Positions 22,135-29,753 of a stretch of 31,829 bases of DNA are shown piece by piece. Each line of letters opens with the position of its first letter. The stretch's first letter is position 1. The DNA lies in NCBI GenBank assembly GCA_964497615.1, contig CAZCEC010000072.1:1-31829 (forward strand). Direction: 5' to 3'. The notes beneath the pieces are model-generated. The model saw nothing but the letters and a program-made list of their open reading frames with translations. It was not told the origin of the DNA and ran no database searches. The stretch comes from CAZCEC01 sp964497615 (lineage in GTDB: Bacteria; Chloroflexota; Anaerolineae; Anaerolineales; UBA6663). A program made the position numbers and the translations under genes.

Positions 22135-22944
22135 CTACTTGAGCTTTGTAGACACTTCCGGCAAAGTCGGCACCTCCGGCGGCACCGGGCTGGCGAGCGT
22201 CCAGCCGCCATCCACCGTGATGGTGTGGCCGGTGATGTGGCTGGCCTGGGGCGAGGTGAGAAACCGCGCCGCCGCCACGATGTCGTCCACGTAGCCCACG
22301 CGGCCGGTGGGGGTGACGCCGGCCCAGTTCTGCTCGAAGGCCGGGTCGTCGGCCAGGGTGCGCTCGGTGACGATAGCGCCGGGGCTGATGGCGTTCACCG
22401 TCAGGCCATGCGGCCCCAGCTCCAACGCCAGCGACTTCGCCATGTGCCGCAGCCCGGCCTTGGTGACCCCGTACGCCCCCAGGTTCACGAAGGCACGCTC
22501 CCCCGTGATGGACGACATGAGCAATAGGCGGCCCTTGATCTGCCGCGCGATCATCGCGCGGGCGGCGGCCTGGAGCGTGAAGTAGCTGCCGCGCAGGTTG
22601 ACGGCCATGAGCCGGTCGAAGGCTTCGGGTGTGTAGTCCAGGAAGCTGCCGTAGTTGGTGAGGCCGGCATTGGCGATGGCGATGTGCAGGCCGCCAAAGT
22701 GCTCATCGGCCTCGGCCACCATCCGGCGAACGGCGGGCACATCGGCCACGTCCACGCCGTAGGGCACCACCCGTTCCGCGCCAGCTTCAGCGTTGATGGC
22801 TTCAGCGGCGCGCTGGGCCAGCGCGGGGTCCAGGTCGTTGAGGGCCACCCGCGACCCGGACAGCGCAAAGCTCCGCGCCAGCGCATAGCCGATGCCCACG
22901 CCCGCGCCGGTGACGAGCACGCTGGGGGCGGGTTCGGCGCTCAT
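22135..22944 (-). CDS. SDR family oxidoreductase (sugar/sugar-acid dehydrogenase-like)
   Basis: 269 residues from ATG 22944. The Rossmann motif is TGAGVGIG (12-19) with Asp37 after strand 2 (LNDLD), pointing to NAD preference. The catalytic set is Ser144/145, Tyr158 and Lys162 (YGVTK). VDGGW near the end is the usual SDR closing motif. A 20-residue C-terminal tail rich in Pro and Thr is unusual. The start overlaps the stop of the enolase-superfamily gene by four bases (ATGA), so the dehydratase and this SDR are coupled. In non-phosphorylating sugar pathways such SDRs oxidise the sugar or the 2-keto-3-deoxy acid. Confidence 0.92.
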   Translation of the reverse strand: MSAEPAPSVLVTGAGVGIGYALARSFALSGSRVALNDLDPALAQRAAEAINAEAGAERVVPYGVDVADVPAVRRMVAEADEHFGGLHIAIANAGLTNYGSFLDYTPEAFDRLMAVNLRGSYFTLQAAARAMIARQIKGRLLLMSSITGERAFVNLGAYGVTKAGLRHMAKSLALELGPHGLTVNAISPGAIVTERTLADDPAFEQNWAGVTPTGRVGYVDDIVAAARFLTSPQASHITGHTITVDGGWTLASPVPPEVPTLPEVSTKLK

Positions 22945-24158
22945 AGCGGCTCTCCAAAATAGTCGCGGCTGAGGCGGGTATGCAGGTGCTGGCGGGCAAC
23001 GTCGTCATTCAATTCCAGCCCCCAGCCGGGCGCGTCCACCACCGGCACCGCGCCGTCCTGGATCACCTTGCCCCCGGCGTAGGTGAACAAATCCTCCCAG
23101 TAGTCCACGTCCATGCCGTGGAACTCCAGGATCAAGAAGTTAGGGATCGCAGCGCAGACGTGGGCCATGGCGACGGTGCCGAGCGGACTGCTGACATTGT
23201 GCGGCGCGAAGGGCAGGCTGTGCAATTCGGCCAGCCCCGCGATGCGCATGCCTTCCATCACGCCGCCGCAGCGCGCCAGGTCGGGCATCACGATATCCAC
23301 CGCGCCGGACTCAATCAGGGCATTGAGCCCAAAGCGGGTGTAGACGTTCTCGCCCGCGCAGATGGGCACCGGGCTGAGGGCGCGCACGCGCCTCAGCGCC
23401 TCCAGCGAGTCCGGCGGCACCGGCTCTTCCAGCCACATCAGCTTGAAGGGCGCCAGTTCCCGCGCCACCTGCACGGCGCTGGGCACGTCGTAGCGGGCGT
23501 GCACGTCCACCGCCAGGTCCACGCCGTAGCCCACGGCCTCGCGCACCCGCGCCACGCGGCCCACGATGCTGTCAATCTCGGCCGGCGTCAGGGTCCAGTT
23601 CCAGGCGTCGCGCCGCGCCGGGTGGTCGAAGTCGTCCACGTCAACCTTGAGCGCGCCAAAACCGCGCCCCAGCGCCGCCCGCGCAATTCGGGCCAATTCG
23701 TCGCGGATGCTGGCCTCGCGGTCCGCCGTCGCCTCCGCGTGTGCGCCGCTCACGCGCTGGCCGGCGGCGTCAATCAGCCCCGCGCCGCTGTCGGCGTACA
23801 GCCGCACCTTATGGCGGAACTGCCCGCCCAACAGCCGCCACACCGGCGAGCCCAGCGCCTTGCCCAGCACGTCCCACAGCGCCATCTCCACACCCGACAG
23901 CGCCGTGATGACGGTACCGCCCTGCGCCCCGGTGAACAGATTGGCGCGGCGGATCTTCTCGTGCAGCACGTTAACGTTGCGCGGGTCCTGCCCGACTAAA
24001 TGCTCTGCCATCGCGTGCACGGTCTCGACGATGGCGCTGGCCGGGGCGGCGGGGTAGCACTCGCCCAGGCCGGTGACTCCCTCGTCAGTATCAATCTTGA
24101 CGAACACGCATGGGCCGACGACGCGCAGGATGGCGGTGCGAACAGCGGTGATTTTCAT
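22941..24158 (-). CDS. Enolase-superfamily sugar-acid dehydratase (mandelate racemase/muconate lactonizing group)
   Basis: 405 residues. The N-terminal capping domain contains FVKIDTDEGVTGLGECYP, and the barrel has the three metal ligands Asp218 (VDVHARYD), Glu244 (WLEEP) and Glu270 (AGEN). His220 and His320 (PHNVSSP) are in the positions used by gluconate/galactonate-type dehydratases. It should remove water from an aldonic acid to give a 2-keto-3-deoxy acid in the cytosol. It lies between two SDR genes (7 bases from one, 4-base overlap with the other), and an HpcH-type aldolase is encoded upstream. The exact sugar acid (for example galactonate, rhamnonate or fuconate) cannot be read from sequence. 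Confidence 0.93.
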   Translation of the reverse strand: MKITAVRTAILRVVGPCVFVKIDTDEGVTGLGECYPAAPASAIVETVHAMAEHLVGQDPRNVNVLHEKIRRANLFTGAQGGTVITALSGVEMALWDVLGKALGSPVWRLLGGQFRHKVRLYADSGAGLIDAAGQRVSGAHAEATADREASIRDELARIARAALGRGFGALKVDVDDFDHPARRDAWNWTLTPAEIDSIVGRVARVREAVGYGVDLAVDVHARYDVPSAVQVARELAPFKLMWLEEPVPPDSLEALRRVRALSPVPICAGENVYTRFGLNALIESGAVDIVMPDLARCGGVMEGMRIAGLAELHSLPFAPHNVSSPLGTVAMAHVCAAIPNFLILEFHGMDVDYWEDLFTYAGGKVIQDGAVPVVDAPGWGLELNDDVARQHLHTRLSRDYFGEPL

Positions 24159-24165
24159 GCGCGGA

Positions 24166-24999
24166 TTATAGCCCCGGCACGTAGCCCTGCCCCCACTGCA
24201 CGCCCGTCGCCTCGCGCCAGTCGCCGGTGAGGGGCATGATGGCGGCCTGCCCGCCGTCGAAGACCAGGTTCTGGCCGATGAAGTAGCGGGCGTCGTCTGT
24301 CGCCAGGAAGACCGCCAGCCGCGCCAGGTCGCGCGGCTTGGCCACGAACCCGGCCGGGGTCATGGCCGCCCAGCCGGCCTCGTCCACCGCCTCCCCCAGC
24401 ACCTTGTAGTAGTTCTCCACCAGCACCCGCCCCGGCGCGATGCCGTTGACGCGGATGCCGTGCGGGGCCATCTCCAGCGCCAGCACGCGCGTGAAAGCGG
24501 CGATGGCGGCCTTGGTGGCGGCATACACCGTGTGCTCGCGGTAGGCGCTGAAGGCGTGGCCGGACGTCAGGTTGATGATGACGCCGCTGCGCTGGGCCAT
24601 CATGGCCGGCACGGCCGCCTGGGTGACGAAGAACATGCCGCGGATGTTGACATTGAACAGCGCGTCGAACTGCGCCGCAGTCACCTGCTCGAACGGCTTG
24701 TTCATGGTGATGCCGGCGTTGTTGATCAGGATGTCCAGCCCGCCCAGGAACGCGATGGCCTGCGCCACCATGGCCCGCCCCTGGTCCAGGTCGTTGAAGT
24801 CGGCGTGGAAGGCGGCGGCCTTGCCCCCGCCAGCCCTGATCTCTTCCACGGCGGCCAGGGCGCCATCCGGCGCGAGGGGATAGTGCACGGCCACGGCGGC
24901 GCCTTCGCTGGCGAACTCCAGCGCCATCCCGCGGCCGATGCCGGTGTCGGCGCCGGTGACCAGCACGCGGCGGCTGAGCATGGAGGGGGTGTCAGGCAT
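24166..24999 (-). CDS. SDR family oxidoreductase (glucose/fucose-dehydrogenase-like)
   Basis: 277 residues from ATG 24999 with GAGGAG six bases upstream. The cofactor loop is TGADTGIG (15-22), NNAG at 93-96 is canonical, and the catalytic residues are Ser146, Tyr159 and Lys163 (YAATK). The segment after strand 2 (AVHYPLAPDG) lacks the acidic residue that enforces NAD, so NADP use is possible. A DGGQAAIMPLTGDWREATG tail closes the protein. As first gene of the 24999-22135 operon it is a good candidate for the sugar-to-lactone oxidation step before the dehydratase. This pathway placement is inferred from neighbours. Confidence 0.92.
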   Translation of the reverse strand: MPDTPSMLSRRVLVTGADTGIGRGMALEFASEGAAVAVHYPLAPDGALAAVEEIRAGGGKAAAFHADFNDLDQGRAMVAQAIAFLGGLDILINNAGITMNKPFEQVTAAQFDALFNVNIRGMFFVTQAAVPAMMAQRSGVIINLTSGHAFSAYREHTVYAATKAAIAAFTRVLALEMAPHGIRVNGIAPGRVLVENYYKVLGEAVDEAGWAAMTPAGFVAKPRDLARLAVFLATDDARYFIGQNLVFDGGQAAIMPLTGDWREATGVQWGQGYVPGL

Positions 25000-25051
25000 T
25001 GAAACTCCTCGTTGTCATCGAATCGGCCGGGGGGTGCCTCACTGAAACGCT

Positions 25052-25116
25052 TTGTCACCTTGAGCGCTGCCACGGACGCTGGAACAAGCCACCAAGACGG
25101 CGCGCGAAAGGTATCG
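25052..25116 (+). repeat. Hairpin repeat, variant form, copy 4
   Basis: TTGTCACCTTGAGCGC (25052-25067) and GCGCGAAAGGTATCG (25102-25116) form a stem ACCTT/AAGGT plus GCGC/GCGC around tandem G.A mismatches, with a 34-base loop. Copy 2 at 5194 has ACCCC/GGGGT in the same positions, so both arms changed together. It fills the 201-base gap between the SDR operon and the hydroxyacid dehydrogenase; I see nothing else firm there. Confidence 0.7.
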
Positions 25117-25200
25117 TTGATGAAACAGCGAGGTGCTTCGCGCGCCAGCGAGCCATGAGGCCCGAGGGGGTGGGGACGCGCTCAGCACGACAGCACAGTG

Positions 25201-26211
25201 CTACGGTGATGATCGCGATACGAGCGGCCACCGTGGCGTAACCGTGCGATTGACCACCGAGCGCGGCCAGCGGCCCGCCGCGAAGTCCAGCGCGGCCTCC
25301 ACCGACAGCCGCCAGCCCAACTCCAGGTTCTCATCCGAGTACCCCGCCACGTGCGGCGAGAGCACCGCGTTGTCCAACGCCAGCAGCGGGTTGTCGGGCG
25401 CGACCGGCTCCTGCTCGAACACGTCCAGCCCCGCCCCCGCAATCCACCCTTCCGTCAGCGCGCGGACCAGCGCCGGCTCGTCCACCACCGGCCCGCGCGA
25501 GGTGTTCACCAGGATGGCGGTCGGCTTCATCCGCCGCAGTTGCGCCTCGCCGATCAGGTGGCGCGTCTCCGGCGTCAGCGGGCAGTGCAGCGAGACGAAG
25601 TCAGATTCGCCGAGCAGTTCGTCCAGGCTCGCTGCGCGCGCGCCGGCCTGGGTGATGACGTCCGCCGGGACGTAGGGGTCATGCACCAGGATGGTCGCAT
25701 CAAACCCGCTGAGGTGGCGGGCAACGAGCCGGGCGGCGTGGCCGAAGCCCACCAGCCCCACAGTCTGCCCGTAGAGGTGGGCGTTGGGCCAGGGGCGGGC
25801 GTTTTGCCATTGGCCGGCGCGGGTGGCCCGGTCCAGGGTGACGATGCGGCGCAGACAGGCAAACAGCAAGCCGAGGGCCTGCTCCGCGACGGCGTGGCTG
25901 TGCGCCTCGGGCGTGTTGGCAACGACGAGTCCGCGCGCGGTGGCGGCGGCGACGGGCAGGTTGTCGGTGCCGCTGCCGGTGCGGATCAGACCCCCGCAGC
26001 GCGGCAGGGCCTCCAGCAACTCCGGGGTGACGACGCGGCTGCCCCACACCCAGACGACGTCCGCGTTGCCGGCGCACGCCAGCACCTCATCGGCGGTGCG
26101 GCAATCCTGAGTAACGTAGTCCACGCCCGCCTGCGCGAAGGCCTCCGGCACCCAGACGGGGATGCCGGGGAAGCCGTTCAGGTCGATCATGGCGACAATG
26201 AAAGGCGACAT
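25201..26211 (-). CDS. D-isomer-specific 2-hydroxyacid dehydrogenase
   Basis: 336 residues from ATG 26211, one base after the aldolase stop. The NAD-binding loop is GFGHAA (155-160, with Ala in place of the last Gly) and Asp178 after strand 2 favours NAD. The catalytic triad is Arg239 (NTSRG), Glu268 (VFEQEP) and His287 (SPHVAG). It would interconvert a 2-oxoacid and a D-2-hydroxyacid, for example pyruvate/lactate or hydroxypyruvate/glycerate made from aldolase products. A short basic tail (TPRWPLVSRSSP) follows the usual C-terminus. An internal ATG at residue 8 is an alternative start. Confidence 0.92.
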   Translation of the reverse strand: MSPFIVAMIDLNGFPGIPVWVPEAFAQAGVDYVTQDCRTADEVLACAGNADVVWVWGSRVVTPELLEALPRCGGLIRTGSGTDNLPVAAATARGLVVANTPEAHSHAVAEQALGLLFACLRRIVTLDRATRAGQWQNARPWPNAHLYGQTVGLVGFGHAARLVARHLSGFDATILVHDPYVPADVITQAGARAASLDELLGESDFVSLHCPLTPETRHLIGEAQLRRMKPTAILVNTSRGPVVDEPALVRALTEGWIAGAGLDVFEQEPVAPDNPLLALDNAVLSPHVAGYSDENLELGWRLSVEAALDFAAGRWPRSVVNRTVTPRWPLVSRSSP

Positions 26212-26212
26212 A

Positions 26213-26986
26213 CTACGCCAGCCGCGCGCGCGTCTGCTCGGTCATCTGGCGGGCGGCCGAGAGCATGTAGTACAGGTCGCCGCTCAGGCCGATCCACTGC
26301 ACGCCGCGCCGCACCCAGCCGGCGAAGTCGTCTGGCCCGCCGCCGACGGAGACGCTGGCCCACACGCTCGTCTGGCGCGTCCTGGCAATGACGTGCTCCA
26401 TCGCCGCCAGAACGTCGGGATGATTGGGCTGGCCCATGTGGCCCATCGAGCCGGCCAGGTCCTGCGGGCCGAGGACGATGCTGGTCAGGCCGGGCACGGC
26501 CAGGATCGCCTCCAGGTTGTTGACCGCGTCAATGTGCTCAATCTGCACGACGCAGATGATGGTCTCGTTGGCGAGGCGGCAGTAGTCCTCCCCCCACAGC
26601 CGCCCGTAGCCCGAGGCGCGCCGCGGGCCAAAGCCGCGCATGCCCTCCGGCGGGTAGCGGCAGGCGGCCACCGCCCGCTGCACATCCTCCGCTGTGCGCA
26701 CCAGCGGCACGATCACCCCGTCCGCGCCGATATCCAGCACCGGCTTGATGAGGACCGGGTCGTTCCAGGGCACGCGCACCAGGGTGGCGGTGTCGCTGCC
26801 GCGCGTCGCCATCAGGTGCCCCTGCACCGTCTCCAGGCTCAGGGCATTGTGCTCGGTGTCGATCCACACGAAGTCCGAGATTGACGTCAGGGCCTCGGTG
26901 ATGGTTGGGTCGGTGCAGGTGATGTAGCTGCCGAAGCAGACCTGCCCGCGGGCGATCTTCTCTCGAAACTTGGCGGCGTTTTGCAT
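26213..26986 (-). CDS. HpcH/HpaI family class II aldolase (2-keto-3-deoxy sugar-acid type)
   Basis: 257 residues from ATG 26986, preferred over the ATG at 26992 because AAGGA (26996-26992) is then five bases upstream. Family motifs: FVWIDTEHNALS (catalytic His46), RVPWNDP (Arg71), GADGVIVPLVRTAEDV, GMRGFGPRRASGYG, QIEHIDAVNNLE (metal ligand Glu150) and GPQDLAGSMG (metal ligand Asp176). The enzyme cleaves 2-keto-3-deoxy acids to pyruvate plus an aldehyde. It fits directly after the dehydratase encoded at 22941-24158. It leads the two-gene operon with the hydroxyacid dehydrogenase. Confidence 0.93.
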   Translation of the reverse strand: MQNAAKFREKIARGQVCFGSYITCTDPTITEALTSISDFVWIDTEHNALSLETVQGHLMATRGSDTATLVRVPWNDPVLIKPVLDIGADGVIVPLVRTAEDVQRAVAACRYPPEGMRGFGPRRASGYGRLWGEDYCRLANETIICVVQIEHIDAVNNLEAILAVPGLTSIVLGPQDLAGSMGHMGQPNHPDVLAAMEHVIARTRQTSVWASVSVGGGPDDFAGWVRRGVQWIGLSGDLYYMLSAARQMTEQTRARLA

Positions 26987-27002
26987 GGGCATCCTTGGGG
27001 GG

Positions 27003-27026
27003 CCGCCGGGCAGGGCCGTCCGGCGG
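27003..27026. other. Small GC-rich hairpin between the DNA glycosylase and aldolase genes
   Basis: CCGCCGG (27003-27009) pairs perfectly with CCGGCGG (27020-27026) around a ten-base loop. It lies in the 60-base gap between the end of the DNA glycosylase gene and the aldolase start, both on the minus strand. It may separate their transcripts or structure the aldolase leader. Confidence 0.4.
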
Positions 27027-27046
27027 GGTGAGTGAGGTGCCGTATT

Positions 27047-27925
27047 CTACATCCCCTTGATCAATCCCCCCGGCTGGCAGGTGCGGCAGAAGTTGGTCAG
27101 GCGCTGGTTGGCGCCCACCAGCGAAATCGCCGTGCCGCAGCGCGGGCAGGGCTGGCCCGTCTTCAGGTGCACGGCCATAAAGCCCCGGCGCTCCAGGTGG
27201 ATGGCCTCGCCGATCTCCGCCCGCACTTTCTCGATCGCGTCCAGCAGGCAGGCCCGCATCCCGTCGTATAGCCGGTCCACTTCTTCGGCACTCAGGCTCG
27301 TCCGCTTGCGGTAGGGGTGCAGCTTGGCCCACCACAGCACCTCGTCGGCGTAGGCGTTGCCGATGCCGGCCACGAACTCGCTGCGCGTCAGCACGCCCTT
27401 GATCTCGCCGCGAAACGGCTTGAGACGGGCCTTGAACTCGTCGCGGCTGACGGCCAGCGCTTCCGGCCCCATCCCGGCAAAGTCGGCGATGGCGGCCTGC
27501 TCCGGCGGCTGGCGCGTGACGAACACCTGCCCCATCTTCTTCTGATCCACGTAGCGCAGGTCTTGCCCGCCGCTGAGATGCAGCACCGCATGCACCGGCC
27601 CGGCCTTCTTGGCGTTCGGCTCGCAGAGCTGCAATCGGCCCGTGAGCTTTGGATTGATAACCAGATAGATGGCAGGGCGATCATCCTTCGTCGTTCGTCT
27701 TTCGTCCTTCGTCGGCGCTGATAGGCTGAAGACCAGGAACTTGCCCCGCCGCGCGATGGATTGAAAGGCCGCGCCCGCCAGCGCCGCGCCAAAACCTTCG
27801 CCCGTCAGGTCGCGGATGACAATGGCCGCGCCCGGCGCAAGGCCCTCGGCAGACACAATCGTCTGGCCGACGATATGGCGGTTGAGCACTTCCTGGACGA
27901 CGGTGAGTTCGGGGAGTTCGGGCAT
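27047..27925 (-). CDS. mutM: Formamidopyrimidine-DNA glycosylase (Fpg/MutM)
   Basis: 292 residues from ATG 27925; the start is fixed because the mature enzyme must begin with proline (MPELPE, Pro1 as nucleophile, Glu2). The beta-sandwich lysine is in RRGKFLVF. The H2TH motif has GIGNAYADE (187-195). The C-terminal zinc finger has Cys260, Cys263, Cys280 and Cys283 with Arg275. It excises oxidised purines such as 8-oxoguanine and nicks the abasic site. An unusual charged insert, PTKDERRTTKDDR (71-83), interrupts the N-terminal sandwich between two strands and is encoded by a heptad DNA repeat. The earlier in-frame ATG at 27979 is rejected because it would block Pro1. Confidence 0.95.
   Translation of the reverse strand: MPELPELTVVQEVLNRHIVGQTIVSAEGLAPGAAIVIRDLTGEGFGAALAGAAFQSIARRGKFLVFSLSAPTKDERRTTKDDRPAIYLVINPKLTGRLQLCEPNAKKAGPVHAVLHLSGGQDLRYVDQKKMGQVFVTRQPPEQAAIADFAGMGPEALAVSRDEFKARLKPFRGEIKGVLTRSEFVAGIGNAYADEVLWWAKLHPYRKRTSLSAEEVDRLYDGMRACLLDAIEKVRAEIGEAIHLERRGFMAVHLKTGQPCPRCGTAISLVGANQRLTNFCRTCQPGGLIKGM
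27686..27713 (+). repeat. Four tandem heptads (NTTCGTC) inside the DNA glycosylase gene
   Basis: CTTCGTC, GTTCGTC, TTTCGTC and CTTCGTC follow one another, differing only at the first base, with a degenerate fifth unit (GATCATC) on the left. They keep the reading frame and encode the charged loop DERRTTKDD of the glycosylase. Typical enzymes lack this loop, which suggests a repeat element inserted into a tolerant hairpin. Confidence 0.75.
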
Positions 27926-28073
27926 CAGTGGCCGTAGCGCGGTGCTCCAAAGCGGTCGGGGCCGGAACCTGAGTGTCAAATATAACGTAGAATCGGTCGT
28001 TGGGTGGTTGCGTCAACGTCAGTGGCGGGCAGACTTCGGATGGCGTGCGCGGTCAAATACCAGAGGAGCAGCC

Positions 28074-28676
28074 GTGATCATCTATCTCATTCGACACGGA
28101 GAACGCGATACCGGCGCTGATTACTTCAATCCAGCATTGAACCATCAGGATAATCCCCTGACCGCCCAGGGCCTTGCACAGGCCGAAAGGCTGGGGCAGT
28201 ATTTGAGTGACAAGCACATCCACAACATCATCGTGAGCCAGTATCGGCGGACCCTCCAAACCGCGCTGCCAGCCTCGCACCGGCTGCAACTCGCCCCGCA
28301 GATCGATCGGCGAGTGAACGAAATCGACAATGGCGTCATTGAACAGCTCGCTGAGCATGTTTGGCGGGAACGCTACCCGGAAACCTATGCCCATCTGCGT
28401 CAGATGAATCAAGACTTCACCTTTCCGGGCGGCGAAAGTGGAGCCGATGTCAAGCGTCGTCAGGACAGCCTGCTAGCGGACCTCATTCCCAACGATGAAA
28501 ACGTGGCCGTCTTCTCGCACGAAGGCTACATCCGACTGTTTCTCTGCAACATCCTGGGGCTCGAAGTATTTCGGCGATACCGATTTCGGGTAGACTTCGG
28601 CGGCGTGACGGAATTGGAGTATCTCCAAGACCGAGGCGAGTTCAGGCTCATTCGGGTCAATCACGTCATCGGCTAG
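28074..28676 (+). CDS. Histidine phosphatase family protein (phosphoglycerate-mutase-like)
   Basis: 200 residues from GTG 28074 with GAGGAG six bases upstream; the open frame before this has no SD. The catalytic motif is LIRHGER (about 5-11, phospho-accepting His8), Arg58-Arg59 in SQYRRT binds phosphate, and SHEG (about 158-161) carries the second histidine. ERYPETYAHLRQMNQ sits where the acid-base Glu region lies. It would hydrolyse a phosphomonoester in the cytosol; the substrate is unknown. Base composition is less GC-rich than that of its neighbours, a possible sign of recent transfer. Confidence 0.92.
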   Translation: MIIYLIRHGERDTGADYFNPALNHQDNPLTAQGLAQAERLGQYLSDKHIHNIIVSQYRRTLQTALPASHRLQLAPQIDRRVNEIDNGVIEQLAEHVWRERYPETYAHLRQMNQDFTFPGGESGADVKRRQDSLLADLIPNDENVAVFSHEGYIRLFLCNILGLEVFRRYRFRVDFGGVTELEYLQDRGEFRLIRVNHVIG

Positions 28677-28704
28677 CTCCGTTCAAGCTGCACGAGGCGC
28701 CTGC

Positions 28705-29604
28705 ATGCGCGTAGCGGTCCTCCGCTGCCACAACTTGCCCAGCTTTGTCACCTGGGAGCTCCCCAACCGGGAAGACCTCTTCACCGATGACCGGCTGCTC
28801 ATCGAAGCCTTCGCGGAGCGCGGGGCCGCGGCGGAGCCGGTCGTCTGGGACGATCCCGGCGTGGACTGGAACCAGTTCGATCTGGCCCTGCTGCGCAGCA
28901 CCTGGGACTACATCGACGCGCCCGAACGCTTCCTGGCGGTGCTGGCCGCCATCGAAGCCTCGCGCTGCCGGCTGTTCAATTCCCTGGCGGCGGCGCGCTG
29001 GAACAGCGACAAGGCCTATCTCTTTGACCTGCGCGACTGGGGCGTGCCCATCGTGCCCACCCAGCGCGCCTCGGCGGTGGACCCGGCCGGCCTGCAAGCG
29101 GAGTACACCGAGCACGGCTGGCGCGGCGCCGTCCTCAAGCCCGCCGTCGGCGCGGGCGCGGCGGACGTGCGGCGGGTGCCTGCCTGGGAGGTGGCCGCGG
29201 CGGTGGGGCGGCTGGCCGAGCAGGGTTTGCAGGACGCCTTCCTGGTTCAGCCGCTGGTGGAGAGCGTGGTCAGCGAGGGCGAGTGGTCGTATATCTTTAT
29301 CGACGGCCATCTCAGCCATGTGCTCCTCAAGCGGCCCGCCCCCGGCGACTATCGCGCCCACGGCATCTATGGCGGCACCGTCGCCCTGGCCGAGCCGCGG
29401 CCAGGGGATACCCCGCAGGTGGAGGCCATGCTGGCACGCCTCCCCTATGACCTGCTGTATGCGCGGCTGGACCTGGTGCGCATGGACGGCCGGCTGACCG
29501 TGATGGAGTTGGAACTCATCGAGCCCATGCTCTACCTGGACCGCGCCCCCGGCAGCGCTGGCCGACTGGCCGAAGCCGCCCTGGCCCGGCTGGCATCCGA
29601 GTAG
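28705..29604 (+). CDS. ATP-grasp ligase-like protein
   Basis: 299 residues from ATG 28705 with GAGG seven bases upstream. The layout is that of small ATP-grasp enzymes related to glutathione-synthetase/RimK and cycloserine-type ligases. LALLRSTWDYIDAPERF (about 62-78) comes first, then NSLAAARWNSDKAYLFDL (about 92-109). The ATP-binding lysine is in VLKPAVGAGA, followed by EGEWSYIFIDGHLSHVLLKRP, GIYGGT and the metal-binding acidic pair in VMELELIEP (about 269-277). Such enzymes activate a carboxylate as acyl phosphate and join it to an amine. The partner substrates are unknown, and no peptide core gene is nearby. Confidence 0.88.
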   Translation: MRVAVLRCHNLPSFVTWELPNREDLFTDDRLLIEAFAERGAAAEPVVWDDPGVDWNQFDLALLRSTWDYIDAPERFLAVLAAIEASRCRLFNSLAAARWNSDKAYLFDLRDWGVPIVPTQRASAVDPAGLQAEYTEHGWRGAVLKPAVGAGAADVRRVPAWEVAAAVGRLAEQGLQDAFLVQPLVESVVSEGEWSYIFIDGHLSHVLLKRPAPGDYRAHGIYGGTVALAEPRPGDTPQVEAMLARLPYDLLYARLDLVRMDGRLTVMELELIEPMLYLDRAPGSAGRLAEAALARLASE

Positions 29605-29722
29605 AGTGGACCGGAAGGTCCATGAGGCGGCAGCACCTTTATTACCAATGCCGACGCTGGACAATTGAACGCGGCCTGCCAGACGGCAGTATGTTTGACG
29701 GGAGTGATCACCCGGACCTGTC

Positions 29723-29753
29723 AGGAGGTATTTATGACCAAGGAGAATGCATG
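29723..29753 (+). promoter_or_regulatory. Two ribosome-binding sites in different frames before the hydrolase
   Basis: AGGAGG (29723-29728) lies five bases before an ATG at 29734 that opens a 35-codon frame ending at 29841. AAGGAG (29740-29745) lies five bases before the in-frame hydrolase ATG at 29751. The stronger site serves the wrong frame. This could be a leader peptide, or a relic of a frameshift near the hydrolase start. Confidence 0.5.

Noticed and set aside
27686..27713. CRISPR-like or minisatellite array
   Set aside because: The units are seven bases with no spacers and only four copies, and they lie inside an intact coding sequence.
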